Shown here piece by piece: positions 41,501 to 50,770 of a DNA stretch of 64,000 bases. Position 1 is the first letter of the stretch. Every line of letters begins with the position of its first letter. The notes under the pieces are model-generated. The model saw nothing but the letters and a program-made list of their open reading frames with translations, made no database searches and was not told the DNA's origin. The position numbers were made by a program, and so were the translations under genes. The DNA comes from Rubricoccus sp038746605 (GTDB taxonomy: Bacteria > Bacteroidota > Rhodothermia > Rhodothermales > Rubricoccaceae): positions 186,001 to 250,000 of the forward strand of contig JBCDKM010000002.1 in assembly GCA_038746605.1 (NCBI GenBank). The letters are read 5' to 3'.

Positions 41501-43104
41501 CCCTGGCCGCTCTGGTTCTGCCCGAGGAGGAAGTTGCCGATCGGACGGGCCTGCGCAGGCGTGTCGGTCGCCTCCATGGTGAACATGAGGCCGTACCAGT
41601 CGCTCCATCCCTCGCCCATCTGCTCTCCGTTGCGGAGGCAGTTGTTCTGATTGGCGCCGCCAGTGAGGCGGATGGTGATGCCATGACCATACTCGTGCAC
41701 GATCACGCCATTGTCCAGGTCCGAGTCCGTGTCGGGGTTGCCCAAGTCGCAGGTGTACATCTGCATTCGCGGGCGGGGGCCGAGACTCGCACCGGATCCG
41801 TCATCGTTGGGCGTCCAGAAGTTGGCGTTGCAGTTGCCTGACCCCAGCGCGTTGTCCTGCGCCTCGGCATAGACGGCGTCATCGATGGCTGTGTATCCGG
41901 TAGGCGCGTCCGAGCCGTAGTTGGTCGTCTGGAAGTTGCCGCTGGCCCCCGTGAAGCCGTACTGGTACAGCACATCGTGGATGATGTTGTTCCAGTAGAA
42001 CAGGTTCACGACCGCCGCCGGGCGGTACGTGGACGGGTCCTGCGAGAGGTTGATTGGCGCCAGCGTGGCATCGAACGTGAGGCTCGCGCCGCCGTCTGGC
42101 GCACCGCCCGTGTCCGGCACGTTGTTGCCGTCCAGGTCCGTGTAGGCGTAGACGTTGTTGCCTCGCGTGATGGTGAACTCAGCTCCAGCGATGCCGTCGG
42201 TGTCGTGCCAGCCGAACGGCGAAGCGGTCGCATCGTCAGGGTTGGCGACTGTCGTCCGGCCATCGGTCGGGAAGGGCGTGATCCAGGTCGGGGATTCCTC
42301 CGGCATGGCGTAGACCGTGTAGCTGCCCACGCGACCTGCTGCGTTCGCGAACGGCGCCAGAGCGGCACGCTGCGTGCGGGCCTCGTGGCGGACCGGGGCG
42401 AAGGACGTCAGCGCGGGTTCCAGGGCGTGCTCCTCCACAGAGCCCACGTGGTCCTCGTGCGGCCCCCAGTGGTCATGGATCACCTCGTCGAAACGCGAGA
42501 TCTCCTCGCCCGTCTGAGCGTCGAGGCGGACCTGCCAGACATGCCGACCGTCGGCGGTGGGCAGGCGGACCTTCCACGCGAGCCGTACGCCACGCTCCTC
42601 AGAGCCCACGATGATGAGCTCCGCTGCCACCGGGATCTCCGCAATCGCGCCGAAGATGGTGCGGCGGGAGGCCTTCGCAGACTGGTCTGTGGAGGTCGTG
42701 GACGGGGCGGGGAGACCGAGCAGCGAGGCCGCTCGTGACAGGGCCGCCTCGGCGGAGAGGGTCGCCACCTTGGAAACCGTGGAGGCCCCCGCCACGAGAT
42801 CCCCGGCTGCGTGGACCACCTTGCCATCGCGCCCTATCGCGACGGTCACGACGGCCTCGGCGACATCGATCCCGGCGACGCGCTGCTGCACGTAGACGTA
42901 CGTGAGACCACTGCGACGGCTCTGGTGTGAACTGGAGACCGCAACGTCCGCGAGGTCAGACGCCGTCAGGCTCGTCGTGACGGCCTGTCCGCGGACATGG
43001 TTCAGGGCCGTCTCGATAGCCCCTGGCGAGGCGGCGAGGTCCTGCGCTGCGACGGGTAGCGCCGCGAGGAAAGCAAGGGTGAGAGGAAACGCGAGAGATC
43101 GCAT
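38515..43104 (-). CDS. Secreted M36 (fungalysin-type) metalloprotease with T9SS-type CTD
   Basis: 1529 residues. Signal peptide (ends PVAAQ, about residue 20), FTP-like inhibitory propeptide (about 25-200), M36 catalytic domain with H470-EYGH474 and downstream glycine-rich blocks, a beta-sandwich or anchor region with DTFGYTWIDSNEAGGPTFNW, an Ig-like repeat (STATLDVDFDATGLPSGTYTADLVLTTDDPGNP), then the shared module from NGNPGWYLMGSP to about 1450 and a final sorting domain (VPNPVQGMARVAFSLAE...APGVYVVRLLSG). The start at 43104 is the first Met with a signal peptide. Promoter boxes at 43218/43241 match those of the next gene. Confidence 0.92.
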   Translation of the reverse strand: MRSLAFPLTLAFLAALPVAAQDLAASPGAIETALNHVRGQAVTTSLTASDLADVAVSSSHQSRRSGLTYVYVQQRVAGIDVAEAVVTVAIGRDGKVVHAAGDLVAGASTVSKVATLSAEAALSRAASLLGLPAPSTTSTDQSAKASRRTIFGAIAEIPVAAELIIVGSEERGVRLAWKVRLPTADGRHVWQVRLDAQTGEEISRFDEVIHDHWGPHEDHVGSVEEHALEPALTSFAPVRHEARTQRAALAPFANAAGRVGSYTVYAMPEESPTWITPFPTDGRTTVANPDDATASPFGWHDTDGIAGAEFTITRGNNVYAYTDLDGNNVPDTGGAPDGGASLTFDATLAPINLSQDPSTYRPAAVVNLFYWNNIIHDVLYQYGFTGASGNFQTTNYGSDAPTGYTAIDDAVYAEAQDNALGSGNCNANFWTPNDDGSGASLGPRPRMQMYTCDLGNPDTDSDLDNGVIVHEYGHGITIRLTGGANQNNCLRNGEQMGEGWSDWYGLMFTMEATDTPAQARPIGNFLLGQNQSGQGIRGAGYQPFPGAPYSTDFGVNSATYGDSNSGLSQPHGIGFVWATILWEMTWELIAAHGFDPDLYDAAGTAGNQIAMSLVTEALKLQPCSPGFVDGRDAILQADQNLYGGANQGLLWAAFARRGLGLSASQGSSGSRSDQVEAFDLPVAPGSFSYAPGSVTVTLNTGDMTTESILLSNSDPSVPVSWSASVVNATTPVADREIPATTSDALVAEAPETSGEIRVARATASSFATGDEKEKGGATDAPVTSSFAAGGPDTFGYTWIDSNEAGGPTFNWVDISSTGTSVSLGDDTGSSAIPLPFTFRFYGQEKSSVYIASNGFLTFTNAGMVGSASYNNTNMPNASAPSDMIAMLWDDLIPPTAGTIHYQDMGDGRFIVQFTGVPHWNNSAEVNTFQAILYDDGTILLQYLDLNDDASNPNSHTVGIENAAGDDALVVVYNASYTANNLAVRIAPPATWVTASPTSGSISAGSSATLDVDFDATGLPSGTYTADLVLTTDDPGNPSVTIPLTMIVGGAPPPGGGVVNGNPGWYLMGSPTANTTVDQLAQQNLVAGVPGFYPTFSGGPPGTPTLYTGYDGGAWTASTGAGEVVESGQGFLWYFWDQVFTPTEASPNASSAVAFPVTMTPPGPVNTADVDRTLHTGGNRINAMGNPFGTPLDLTDVQNWDGGNKIASRGRAFVWDPDLNKWIFGAAATTAEPWQGFAVRAKQSAAGKTLTIPASAAVPATKAAPTVERRRIEIALDGLDAATGRVLGDQSLEISFEDGAAAGWDDADALKFEPLSNAFVTVSALAELDGSDVLKAGESRALAPESFEVPLAIQSVGAASQMTLRWPVMHDLPSDWRVTLRDLRTGEETDLRQEQSYTFDVSSIARKASDEIPRLEDADASSAQVRFLLSVDTGVAPVANAEVARFGLGSVVPNPVQGMARVAFSLAEASEATVAVYDVQGREVAVLAKGRHEAGAHEVAWPTGALAPGVYVVRLLSGTEVATRRAVVVR

Positions 43105-43217
43105 GCAGGGGGTGAATGCGGCCCGAGGGCGTCGGCCTCGGGGCCGGGCGAACTGGCGGTGGTAGACAAGGGCTGAGACCCCGCCAGATAAAGAAACGGT
43201 GTACCAGAGGGCACACG

Positions 43218-43246
43218 GAGATACGACTCGCCACTCATACAATCAA
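43218..43246 (-). promoter_or_regulatory. Promoter of the M36 protease gene
   Basis: On the minus strand TTGATT (43246-43241), 17-nt spacer, TATCTC (43223-43218). The flanks and the spacer core TATGAGTG are nearly the same as at 46895-46923. The untranslated leader would be about 105 nt. Confidence 0.65.
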
Positions 43247-43345
43247 CATCTGGGCTGGAATGCCTTCTGAGGGCACCCAGAGGCCGAAATGAAAACGTTT
43301 TCCGCACCTCTATCGCCCGCCCACACCTCTTTTCCAACACACGAA

Positions 43346-43375
43346 CGCCCCGCTGGCAGCGTCACCAGCGGGGCG
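43346..43375 (-). terminator. Hairpin terminator after the 43434 gene
   Basis: CGCCCCGCTGG and CCAGCGGGGCG form a perfect 11-bp stem with loop CAGCGTCA. It shares the CGCTGG/CCAGCG stem and GCGTCA loop with the hairpin at 55536. Confidence 0.75.
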
Positions 43376-43386
43376 GTTGGGTCCCT

Positions 43387-43420
43387 CCGCCTCGGTCCCT
43401 TCGCGGAGGGACCGAGACGA
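43387..43420. repeat. Dispersed palindrome, long class
   Basis: CCGCCTCGG, 16-nt loop TCCCTTCGCGGAGGGA, CCGAGACGA. The right arm is degraded, but loop bases allow an alternative stem TCCCTCCG/CGGAGGGA. Confidence 0.8.
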
Positions 43421-43433
43421 TGATGGGAAAGGG

Positions 43434-46400
43434 CTAGCGGACGACCACGGCGCGGCGCGTCGCGACCTCGGTGTCCGAGAGCAGGCGGACGACGTAGACG
43501 CCAGGCGCGAGCGAGCCCGCAGGCCAGATCACCTCGTGCTGGCCCGCCTCGTGACGGCCCTCGGCGAGCACGGCCACCTGACGGCCCTGCACATCGAAGA
43601 CGGCCACCTCCGCCTCGCCGCCCTCCGCGAGCGAGAAGGCGACGCGTCCCTCCTGCTGAACCGGGTTTGGCGCGACCTCAGAGAGACCGAACGCGAACGC
43701 CTCGACGTGACTTTCTGCCACGACACCGGTCTCGACCGACAGGATGAACCGGGTGGACGCACCGGACGCGTCCGCGTCCCGAAGGATCGGCTCGGCTGTG
43801 GTGGCCTTGAGCGCCGTGGTGGCCGCTCGGAAGGCGTAGCTCTCCTGGCGCCGGAGGTCGATGGTCTCCCCTGTCGCGAGATCGCGAAGCGTGACCGTCC
43901 ACTCAGCGGGGAGCGTCTCCAGGGTGGGCCAGCGGAGCGTCAGCGCGGCCTGTGCGCCCACGGACTCCAGCGCCAGCGGCACGGAGAACGAAGCGGGCGT
44001 CTCGGCGCGGCTCTCGCCTGCCTTCAGCACGGGGCGACCGTCCAACTCAGCCTCCACACCGAGGACGACGAAGGCATTCGCCAACGGAGCAAACTTCTCC
44101 GCATCGGTCTCATCCCAGCCGCTGTCTGCTCCGGCATCGAAGGAGATCTCCAGAGCGCGGTCGGCGAGAGACCGACCGGTCCCGAGGGCCGCGCCGTCCA
44201 ACTCGAACGCGAGCACGCGGCGCTCCTCTGCCTGCTTCTCCGGCGCCGCTCCACCAGCCGCCGAGGCGGGGATGGTCAGCACCTTGCCGCCTGCGCTTTG
44301 CTTGGCGCGGACCGCGAAGCCCTGCCACGGCTCCACCGTCGGAGCCGCCGTACCGAAGCGCCACGTAGCAGCATCCGGGTCCCAGACGAAGACGCGCCCT
44401 CGCGAGGCGATTTTCTTGCCACCGGGCCAGTTCATGACATCGGTCACGTCCAGCGTCGTCCCGAAGGGGTTGCCGAGTGCGTTGATGCGGTTGCCGTCCG
44501 CGTGGAGCGTCACGTCTGCGTCTGCCGTGTTGACGGCGCCAGGGGGCGTCAGGCCGACGGGGAAGGCCACAGCGGATGATGCGTTGGTGGTCGCCTCGGT
44601 GGGCGTGAACGCCTGGTCCCAGAAGTACCAGAGGAAGCCCTGGCCGCTCGCGATGACCTCACCCGTACCCGTTGAAGGCGTCCAGGCCGTGCCATCGTAG
44701 CCGGTGTAGAGCGTAGGCGTGGCGGGAGGCCCACCGGAGAACGTGGGGTAGAAACCAGGGACGCCCGCGACGAGGTTCTGCTGCGCGAGTTGGTCCACCG
44801 TCGTGTTCGACGTCGGGGAGGCGAGAAGGTACCAGTTCGGGTCTCCGTCCAGCACCGCCGCGCCGGGTGCAAACGTCTCGATGGCGAGGTCGCCTCGGAC
44901 GAACCCGTTGCCGGTTCGGCGGTCATAGCCCAGTCCCGTCCCGTCAGCAGTCGTGATGTCATCCGCTGTGTTCTCGATGGTGGAATAGATCTGAGCCGGT
45001 GTAAGCGAGCCCGGTCCTCCTGCCACCTCGATCATCAGCGCCGCGACGGCCGCGAGGTTGGGCGCGGCGGCACTGGTCCCGAAGAAGTTGGGATTGGTAT
45101 CGGGGTCAGACGCCGTGTCATTTCCGAAGAACGTATTGTTGTCCGCGTCCGAGGCCGTCGCGTCGGGCTTCTCGCGGTCCTCGGCTGTCGCCTTGCGTGT
45201 GCCGTCCGGGTTGAGCCGGACCAACACGCCACCGTACGACGTGAAGCCTTCCGGCACGGCCTCGGCTGCCGCCGTGAAGGGAGGCGTGTTAAACCACGGT
45301 GCCGCGCCGACGCCGAACGCGCCAGCCGCGTTCGCGTGACCGTACGACGTGGCCCCGCCGCTGTCCCCTCCATCGTACTCGAAGAAGGCGCTATTCCCAC
45401 CGAAGACTGCCAGAGCAACTCGACGAGCGACGCCAGACCGCCGGAGGATCTGGATCTCAAACCCTCCGTTGCCATTCAGCGTCGAGATTTCGAAGGGGAT
45501 ACCGGTCGACGCGTTGTCGGTGTCTGCGAAGGTGATGATGTTTGTCGTCCCGGTCTGCACGGTGACAATGGCGTAGTCGCTCGTCGGTGCCTGCCCGGCG
45601 CCCGCGTTGATCGAGGGCTCGTCGTAGTGGAGGAAGTAGCTGACGGAGCCTGCCTGTGCGGCGGCAAGCCTCGTGTCCACGCCGGGCCCCGGGTCGAAGT
45701 CGTGCAGGTCATAGGTCACGCCGCCGATGACGGCGTCCTGGCCAGAGTCAATGAACTCGGCCTCGTAACCGCGGTTGGCCTGGTTTCCAGCGGAGGAGAA
45801 ATACGGGACGCCCGCAGCGAAGGACGCATCGGCAGACTGCGCGATGATGCCGTCCTGGAAGTAGGGCTCAGCGAAGTAGATGATGTCGTCCACCACCACA
45901 TCCGATCCCGCGTTGCGGAGATCCGTGATGCCCTGCGCGAAGCTGGCCTGCCCCTCGAACGCGGTGTGGAACGCGAAGTCAGCGCCCGGTGCCACGTCGA
46001 AGGCGAGTTCGATCATCGCGCGCCCCTCGTCGATGCCCACGTTGTCGAACTCGTCGAGCACGTTGACGTTGGCGGGGAGGTCGCCCGAGGTCACGCCACC
46101 CGCTGCACCGCCGCCAGCACTCGACGTGTCGTAGCTGTCCGAGAGAACCCCGATGGTGACGCCGGTGCCATCGATGCCGAACTGTGTCCGCGATCCGTCC
46201 ACGCGGAGCGCCACGCTGGCCTCTCCGATGATGGATCCCGGGCGGGCATCGCGGGTGGCACGCAGTGCCTCGATCTGCTCGGACGAGAAGCGCTGAGTGG
46301 TGGCGAGGGCTGCGGACGCCGCCCGGAGCGTGCTCAGCGCTGCGGCCTCCTCAATCGCGTCCACGGGCAACCAGCCGGAGACGACATGCCGGTACCGACC

Positions 46401-46784
46401 GGTCTCCTTGAAGCCGAGAGCCGCGAGATCGCTCGCGAGGGCACCGGTTCCATTGTCGCTGTGTGCGAAGACGTCCACGATCACGCGCTCGCCTGCGACG
46501 GCACTGAGGCTCACTGCCTCGTCGAAGGGCGCGACCGCGAGGCCCGCCGCACGATCTGCGAGGTAGGCCTGGCGTGCAGCGTGGATGGCCTGGAGCGTGC
46601 CGCCGAGGTGACGGAGCGGCCCGATCTTTGATTCGACCGAAACCGCCGCACGCACGTCCGCGCGGTTGAGCAGCGACGTAGAGGTGGACGAGAACGGCTG
46701 GGACTGGAGACTCTGAAGGCGTTGGGCCTCAGCAGGGAGAGCCGTCATGGCGGCGAGCGCCAGTATGAACAAGAGAGTGCGCAT
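43434..46784 (-). CDS. Secreted S8-like protease with Asp-Glu-Ser site and T9SS-type CTD
   Basis: 1116 residues. Signal peptide (MRTLLFILALAAMTALPAEAQ), propeptide-like helix region, then a subtilase fold: D216 in VLSDSYD, E253 in IDEGRAMIELAFDVAPGADFAF, where classical enzymes have HGTAMAEIVHDIAPGA, and S571 in GTSAAAP. The missing active-site His, replaced by Glu, recalls sedolisin-like sites. The C-terminal 480 residues are the shared module (DPNWYLLASPTSNTTVDQLAQQNLVAGVPGFYPTF...) and the sorting domain. Activity is uncertain. It has its own promoter at 46895 and terminator at 43346. Confidence 0.9.
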   Translation of the reverse strand: MRTLLFILALAAMTALPAEAQRLQSLQSQPFSSTSTSLLNRADVRAAVSVESKIGPLRHLGGTLQAIHAARQAYLADRAAGLAVAPFDEAVSLSAVAGERVIVDVFAHSDNGTGALASDLAALGFKETGRYRHVVSGWLPVDAIEEAAALSTLRAASAALATTQRFSSEQIEALRATRDARPGSIIGEASVALRVDGSRTQFGIDGTGVTIGVLSDSYDTSSAGGGAAGGVTSGDLPANVNVLDEFDNVGIDEGRAMIELAFDVAPGADFAFHTAFEGQASFAQGITDLRNAGSDVVVDDIIYFAEPYFQDGIIAQSADASFAAGVPYFSSAGNQANRGYEAEFIDSGQDAVIGGVTYDLHDFDPGPGVDTRLAAAQAGSVSYFLHYDEPSINAGAGQAPTSDYAIVTVQTGTTNIITFADTDNASTGIPFEISTLNGNGGFEIQILRRSGVARRVALAVFGGNSAFFEYDGGDSGGATSYGHANAAGAFGVGAAPWFNTPPFTAAAEAVPEGFTSYGGVLVRLNPDGTRKATAEDREKPDATASDADNNTFFGNDTASDPDTNPNFFGTSAAAPNLAAVAALMIEVAGGPGSLTPAQIYSTIENTADDITTADGTGLGYDRRTGNGFVRGDLAIETFAPGAAVLDGDPNWYLLASPTSNTTVDQLAQQNLVAGVPGFYPTFSGGPPATPTLYTGYDGTAWTPSTGTGEVIASGQGFLWYFWDQAFTPTEATTNASSAVAFPVGLTPPGAVNTADADVTLHADGNRINALGNPFGTTLDVTDVMNWPGGKKIASRGRVFVWDPDAATWRFGTAAPTVEPWQGFAVRAKQSAGGKVLTIPASAAGGAAPEKQAEERRVLAFELDGAALGTGRSLADRALEISFDAGADSGWDETDAEKFAPLANAFVVLGVEAELDGRPVLKAGESRAETPASFSVPLALESVGAQAALTLRWPTLETLPAEWTVTLRDLATGETIDLRRQESYAFRAATTALKATTAEPILRDADASGASTRFILSVETGVVAESHVEAFAFGLSEVAPNPVQQEGRVAFSLAEGGEAEVAVFDVQGRQVAVLAEGRHEAGQHEVIWPAGSLAPGVYVVRLLSDTEVATRRAVVVR

Positions 46785-46894
46785 GCTCGGGTCGGGGTGG
46801 GTCCTCGGCGTCGGTAAAAGGCGAGGACGAGCGGGCTGGCAGTGGTGGACGGCGTGACGCTCGGCCAGCGTAGGGAGTGGTTTCGCGAGAATCC

Positions 46895-46923
46895 GAGATA
46901 CGGCTCCGCACTCATAAAATCAA
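46895..46923 (-). promoter_or_regulatory. Promoter of the 43434 protease gene
   Basis: On the minus strand TTGATT (46923-46918), 17-nt spacer, TATCTC (46900-46895). The spacer and flanks (TTATGAGTGCGGAGCCG) are nearly those of the M36 promoter, so the two genes are likely co-regulated. Confidence 0.65.
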
Positions 46924-46993
46924 CACAGGAGCATCCCGCGCGTGCCCCTTGCCGCAGGAGACCGTTGATCCGCGACGACACCCAAACGCAGAT

Positions 46994-47026
46994 CTGCCCC
47001 GCTGGTGACGAGCACGAGCGGGGCAG
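46994..47026 (-). terminator. Hairpin terminator after the 47087 gene
   Basis: CTGCCCCGCT and AGCGGGGCAG form a perfect 10-bp stem with a 13-nt loop. Confidence 0.7.
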
Positions 47027-47039
47027 AGAGAGAGGTCGG

Positions 47040-47073
47040 TCGCCTGGGTCACTCCGTGGGAGGACCGAGGCGG
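47040..47073. repeat. Dispersed palindrome, long class
   Basis: TCGCCTGGG, 16-nt loop TCACTCCGTGGGAGGA, CCGAGGCGG. The left arm is slightly degraded. Confidence 0.75.
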
Positions 47074-47086
47074 AGGAAACAGCGGG

Positions 47087-50000
47087 TTAGCGAACGACGG
47101 TCAGCCGACGAATCCGCATCTCCTCTCCCGCCTGGAGGCGCACCACGTAGACACCCGCCGCCAGCCGGTTCGCATCGACGCGCGCAACGTGTGCGCCCGC
47201 CTCGCTGTGCCCCTCGCGAACCGTCTGTACCACGCGACCGAGCAGGTCCACAACCTCCAGTGTGACGGTCTCGGGTTGGGCGAGCGTCCACGCGAGGGTT
47301 GCCTCGTCCCGGGCTGGGTTCGGCGCGATAGCGGCGAGCGTGACCGCTTCCTCGGCTGTCGGCGCACGGCCGGTGTCCACGGAGAGCGCGAAGCGAGCGC
47401 TGGACGTGCTCATCTGCGCCTGGAGCGGCGCCCCCCCATCCCCGACCGACACCGAAGGCGACGGCGGCGCGGTGAACGTGTACTCGGTCTGCTCGCGAAG
47501 GTCCACCACGTCTCCGGTGCGAAGGTCGCGGAGGAGGACGCGCCAGTTTGCCGGGAGGTCGAGGTCCTCGCGCCAACGGAGTGTCATCTCGGAGGCGGCT
47601 CCAGCGGTCTGCAGGACGAGCGGCACCTCGAACGAGGCCGCATCCATCGGGCGGGCTTCATAGGCACGAAGCACCTCGCCCGCGTGCACGCCGAGGGAGA
47701 CGAAGGCCCCCGCCATCGGCGCGAGCTTGTCGGCGTCGAGTTCGTCTGTGCCCGCCTCGGCGCCGTCCTCGAAGGCGACAGCCAGCGCGCGGTCGCGGAG
47801 CACGCGGCCGGTCTCGGCCTCGGCGCCCTCCAGTTCGAACGCGAGCAGGGAGCGGGCACCCGCCTCCGGCGTTTCGGGCTCGCCCTCTCCGGCTGCGCTG
47901 GCGGCGCTCATCGGGATGGTGAGGGTACGGCCTCCTGCGCTGCGCTTGCCCTTGACGGCGAAACCATGCCACGGCTCGATGGTCGTCGCGGGGAAGGTCC
48001 AGGACCCGTCCTCTGGGTTCCAGGCGTACACCCGTCCGCGCGAGGCGATGCGGTTGCCTCCACTCCAGGTGCGAAGATCTGTCACGTCGAGCGGGTCCGC
48101 GAAGGGATTGCCGAGCATGTTGAAGCGGTTGCCGTCCGCGTGGAGCGGCACGGTGACATCCGACGCATGCAGACTGGCCGGGGCGGCGAGCGTCATCGGG
48201 AAGGCGACGGCAGAGGACGTGTTCGTCGTCGCCTCGGAAGGCGTGAACGCGTCATCGAAGAAGTACCAGAGGAAGCCCATGCCGGGCGTCAGTACCTCGC
48301 CGGTGCCTGCCGAGGCGGACCAGTTCGAGCCGTCGTAGCCGGTGTAGAGCGTCGGCGCGGCGTACCCGTAGTCCGCGACGCCGAACGTCGGGTAGTAGCC
48401 CGGCACGCCCGCCACGAGGTTCATCTCCGCGAGATCGTCCACGGTCGTGGCCGAGGGGGCCGACAGGAACCGCCAGCCCGGACCGCCGCTCAGCGCGTAC
48501 GAGCCCGCCGACGATCCCACGATGAGCGCGACGGGAATCGTGACCGTCTCCGCGTCGGGGTCGTTGGTGGTGAGCACCAGATCGGCGCTGTGGGTGCCCT
48601 GCGCGAGGTCGGTCGCATCCACCTCGACCGTGATCGTCGTGCTGCCTCCGGGAGCGAGCGACGCACTCGTGGAGGAGAGCGAGATCCAGGCGGTGCTCGG
48701 GCCGAACGTCGCGTTGTAGTCCAGATCCCAGCCGATCGAGGCCGTGGAGCCCGGGTTGCCGGAACTGGTGTAGTACGCCGTACCGTCCGCGTACGAGTTC
48801 GAAGACGTCAACAGGTGCGACGTACTCCCCGAGGCAAGATCCAAGAACCAGGTGTAGCTCTGGCCGCTCGTGACCTCGATGGGCGTCGCGAAGGTGGCCG
48901 TGAAGGACTCGCGCGAGTTCGTCGTCCCATTGGTTCCAGAGACCGCTACAGCGGCCAACTCCGTTCCCGAGGTCCCGTCCCCCTCGTACAGGCGGAGGGT
49001 TCCCGACCAGGAGGTCCCGGCATTCGCAGAGACGACGTACGTCTCCGGCTCGATGGACCGAAGCTCGCCCGAGCACGGCGCAGTGAAGCTCTGCCCGAAC
49101 TCGAACCCGCCAGCCGTGACGGTGTAGAGGCTTCCGCTTCCCGACTGGCCGAGGGTCTCACCCTCGGTGCAGTCTGCGCGCTTCCCGGCCACTCCGCCCG
49201 CCTCGGCGCCGCGCGCGGAGGGCTCGATGTAGTTCGAGATGGCGAGTGAAATGGAAAGGGCCTGAGCTGCTCCCGCGATGTCGTTCGTGAGAGTGATCGT
49301 GCCGGTGTCCGTGGCGCCCTCCGCGAGGGCGAACGAGAGCGAGGACGGCGTGTAGGCCAGTTCCGGTGGCGCGAGCGAGAGCGCACCGTCGATCAGGATG
49401 CGGGGGTAGTCCGCCGCAGGCGAGCCTGCCGAGATCGGGACGCCGGTCGAGGTCAGACGCGACAGCAGGTCTGTCGGTGACTCTGCCGGGAAGGCCTGCT
49501 GGAGCACCGCGAAGGCACCCGCCACGTGCGGCGCCGCCATCGAGGTGCCGTTGTAGTTGGCGTACCCGCTCGCGACGGAGGAGCGGATGGAGGAGCCCGG
49601 CGCGAAGACATCCATCCAGGGCGCCACGTTCGAGAACGAGGACACGGCGTCGCTCTTCGTCGTGGAGCCGACTGTGACGGCGGACGAGATGCAACCCGGC
49701 GCGCCCGTGGCAGCGGAGTAGCCATTGTTGCCGGACGAGATCACCGTCGCGACGCCGACCGAGAGCAGGTTGTCGATGATCGACTTCCGGGAATCGCTGT
49801 CGCACGTGCTCGTCCGGTTGCCGCCACCGAGGCTCATGTTCGCTGCGACAATGTTCCGCCCCTCCTCGGTCACGAGATCGTAGATGTGCTCCAGTGCGCG
49901 CGACTGGTCCGAGGTGTACGAAAGCACGCACGGCGCCGAGGAGGGCGAGCAGGATGCTGCATCCGAGAAGCCCGAGAACACTTGCAGCGCGATGAGGTCC

Positions 50001-50770
50001 GCGCCGGGCGCCACACCACCGACAGGCGCGCCGCTCACATTCCGCTTGCCCGCCGCCGTCCCGGCGACGTGAGTGCCGTGATCGCAGCCGGAGCCCCAGG
50101 TGGCGTTGCTACAGTTCGCGCCGGAGCCGGAGCCCGTCTCGATGGTGCCACCGCCGGGGCAGAGCGTCGTCGCACCACCCGCGCCGTTGGCATTGGAGAA
50201 GCACGCCTCCGCGACGACCTCGCCGTCCAGGAACGGGTGGTCGCTCATGATGCCGGTATCGAGAATCGCGACCTCATAGCCGGTACCGTCGTATCCGGCG
50301 GCCCAGGCATCGTCGGCACCGATCAGGACGGTGCTCTCGTCCATCATGCCGAGCGGAAGCGGCGCGATCTCGTGGGCCGGCACGGCCACGTCTTCTTCGA
50401 TGGAGACGACGAGCGCCGAGCGCCGGAGCACCTCCAGATCCTGCGGCGAGACCGTCATCGCGACGAACGGAACCGTTCGGAACCGCGTCACGCCGAGGGG
50501 GGCGGCGAGCGCCGTGAGAATCTCAGACTGGCGATCGGCGATGGTAGCACGCTGGGCCTGCTTGGACTGCGCAGCCGCGAGCTTGCCTTCTGCGACGTAG
50601 TCGCCCGCGAGACCGACGATGACACGGACGGAGCCTTCTGCGCGGGCCTCGGCGGCGAGGGCGGAGAAGGCGGCATCGAGGTCGGCGGGGGCAGGCCGGA
50701 GGCTCTGGGCGTGAAGGGGGACCGCCGCGGCTCCGAGGAGGAGCGCCGCGACCAGGGCACGAAGAATCAT
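47087..50770 (-). CDS. Secreted subtilisin-like serine protease (S8) with T9SS-type CTD
   Basis: 1227 residues. Signal peptide (ends PLHAQ), inhibitor I9-like propeptide (SVRVIVGLAGDYVAEGKL...VVSIEEDVAVP), subtilase domain with D171 (AILDTGI), H231 (DHGTHVAGTAAG) and S410 (GTSMAAPHVAGA). After it come a beta domain, an Ig-like anchor repeat, the shared module (GGPGWRFLSAPSATTVDDLAEMNLVAGVPGYYPTF...) and a sorting domain (IAPNPARDEATLAWTLAQ...AGVYVVRLQAG). A complete catalytic triad makes it very probably an active surface or extracellular protease. Confidence 0.95.
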   Translation of the reverse strand: MILRALVAALLLGAAAVPLHAQSLRPAPADLDAAFSALAAEARAEGSVRVIVGLAGDYVAEGKLAAAQSKQAQRATIADRQSEILTALAAPLGVTRFRTVPFVAMTVSPQDLEVLRRSALVVSIEEDVAVPAHEIAPLPLGMMDESTVLIGADDAWAAGYDGTGYEVAILDTGIMSDHPFLDGEVVAEACFSNANGAGGATTLCPGGGTIETGSGSGANCSNATWGSGCDHGTHVAGTAAGKRNVSGAPVGGVAPGADLIALQVFSGFSDAASCSPSSAPCVLSYTSDQSRALEHIYDLVTEEGRNIVAANMSLGGGNRTSTCDSDSRKSIIDNLLSVGVATVISSGNNGYSAATGAPGCISSAVTVGSTTKSDAVSSFSNVAPWMDVFAPGSSIRSSVASGYANYNGTSMAAPHVAGAFAVLQQAFPAESPTDLLSRLTSTGVPISAGSPAADYPRILIDGALSLAPPELAYTPSSLSFALAEGATDTGTITLTNDIAGAAQALSISLAISNYIEPSARGAEAGGVAGKRADCTEGETLGQSGSGSLYTVTAGGFEFGQSFTAPCSGELRSIEPETYVVSANAGTSWSGTLRLYEGDGTSGTELAAVAVSGTNGTTNSRESFTATFATPIEVTSGQSYTWFLDLASGSTSHLLTSSNSYADGTAYYTSSGNPGSTASIGWDLDYNATFGPSTAWISLSSTSASLAPGGSTTITVEVDATDLAQGTHSADLVLTTNDPDAETVTIPVALIVGSSAGSYALSGGPGWRFLSAPSATTVDDLAEMNLVAGVPGYYPTFGVADYGYAAPTLYTGYDGSNWSASAGTGEVLTPGMGFLWYFFDDAFTPSEATTNTSSAVAFPMTLAAPASLHASDVTVPLHADGNRFNMLGNPFADPLDVTDLRTWSGGNRIASRGRVYAWNPEDGSWTFPATTIEPWHGFAVKGKRSAGGRTLTIPMSAASAAGEGEPETPEAGARSLLAFELEGAEAETGRVLRDRALAVAFEDGAEAGTDELDADKLAPMAGAFVSLGVHAGEVLRAYEARPMDAASFEVPLVLQTAGAASEMTLRWREDLDLPANWRVLLRDLRTGDVVDLREQTEYTFTAPPSPSVSVGDGGAPLQAQMSTSSARFALSVDTGRAPTAEEAVTLAAIAPNPARDEATLAWTLAQPETVTLEVVDLLGRVVQTVREGHSEAGAHVARVDANRLAAGVYVVRLQAGEEMRIRRLTVVR

